From positions 1-64,000 of the forward strand of contig JANQHF010000066.1 of NCBI GenBank assembly GCA_028282725.1: DNA of 64,000 bases, in the 5' to 3' direction. Under the pieces are notes generated by a model. It was not told the DNA's origin. It saw only the letters and a program-made list of their open reading frames with translations, and ran no database searches. The translations under genes were made by a program, and so were the position numbers. The stretch comes from Saprospiraceae bacterium (lineage in GTDB: Bacteria > Bacteroidota > Bacteroidia > Chitinophagales > Saprospiraceae). This document shows, one piece after another, positions 63,443-64,000 of the stretch. Every line of letters starts with the position of its first letter. Positions within the stretch are counted from its first letter, which is position 1.

Positions 63443-64000
63443 TCAGACTGCTTTTGTTACACCTGGCATGGCAATCTTATACTTCCCATCAGAATCCGGC
63501 ATGACAGGAGGATCAGCATCCCATGCATATGTTTCAGGTGACAAGTCTATATCGCTATTCAGCGCATCTTCCCAGGTAACGACTTGCCCGGAATAAGAAG
63601 CCATACGCCCCATTATCGCTGTAAGGGTGGCTTTCGCACCGTTGGTCGCATCTTCAAACTTATATTCACCTGCGGCAATAGCGGCAAATAGCTCATCGTG
63701 CTCTACCTGGTATGGGTTGGGATCATTCGAATCATCATGGTCCATGATCACATGACCGCTCCGGGTCTTAATTACACCTGGTTTTGGCGCACTCCCGTCA
63801 GTACCATGAAATGCTTCGCTGACCCTGTTCATACATCCCTTGATATGGCGGCATTGGCTAAACATTCTCGATCCGTCTGCATACTCGTATTCGAGGAAGT
63901 GATGATCATAGATTTCACCATGATCCTTCCCGTTCCTGACCTGTCTTCCTCCCATTCCATGGACCTGTGTCGGGTAGTCCTGGTGCACCCAATTTCCTAT
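63443..64000 (-). CDS. Gfo/Idh/MocA family oxidoreductase (C-terminal part; runs off window)
   Basis: GMGGRQVRNGKDHGEIYDHHFLEYEYADGSRMFSQCRHI; frame open to window end. Confidence 0.85.
   Translation of the reverse strand: MGNWVHQDYPTQVHGMGGRQVRNGKDHGEIYDHHFLEYEYADGSRMFSQCRHIKGCMNRVSEAFHGTDGSAPKPGVIKTRSGHVIMDHDDSNDPNPYQVEHDELFAAIAAGEYKFEDATNGAKATLTAIMGRMASYSGQVVTWEDALNSDIDLSPETYAWDADPPVMPDSDGKYKIAMPGVTKAV

Overview
Chromosomal window from a Bacteroidota bacterium, probably Saprospiria-like (inferred from T9SS genes, DUF5686, TAnnTTTG promoter boxes and the sphingolipid genes). The left 15.5 kb is a minus-strand division/cell-wall (dcw) cluster running mraZ-rsmH-ftsL-ftsI-murE-mraY-murD-ftsW-murG-murC-ftsQ-ftsA-ftsZ. 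A group II intron 5' end, probably class C, is cut off by the window edge just past a terminator downstream of ftsZ. The middle holds a frame-disrupted T9SS-cargo-like gene, a fused branched-chain 2-oxoacid dehydrogenase E1, housekeeping genes, and a compact candidate ceramide operon (DUF4833-like, FA2H-like 2-hydroxylase, serine palmitoyltransferase, GNAT-like acyltransferase, SDR/epimerase). The right half has mutS, an OmpA protein with a collagen-like insert, murF-gldJ-porP divergent from porU-porV (type IX secretion), RNase P RNA on the minus strand, a histidine kinase, a second E1 fusion, a mazEF-type toxin-antitoxin module flanked by ~125-bp structured direct repeats, and fhs. Best leads: the ceramide operon, the terminator-associated intron, the repeat-flanked TA module, a MraZ-box operator, a recurring promoter-to-start-codon spacing suggesting leaderless mRNAs, and a 40-aa small membrane ORF absent from the ORF track. 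Product calls come from reading the translations; no database search was run.
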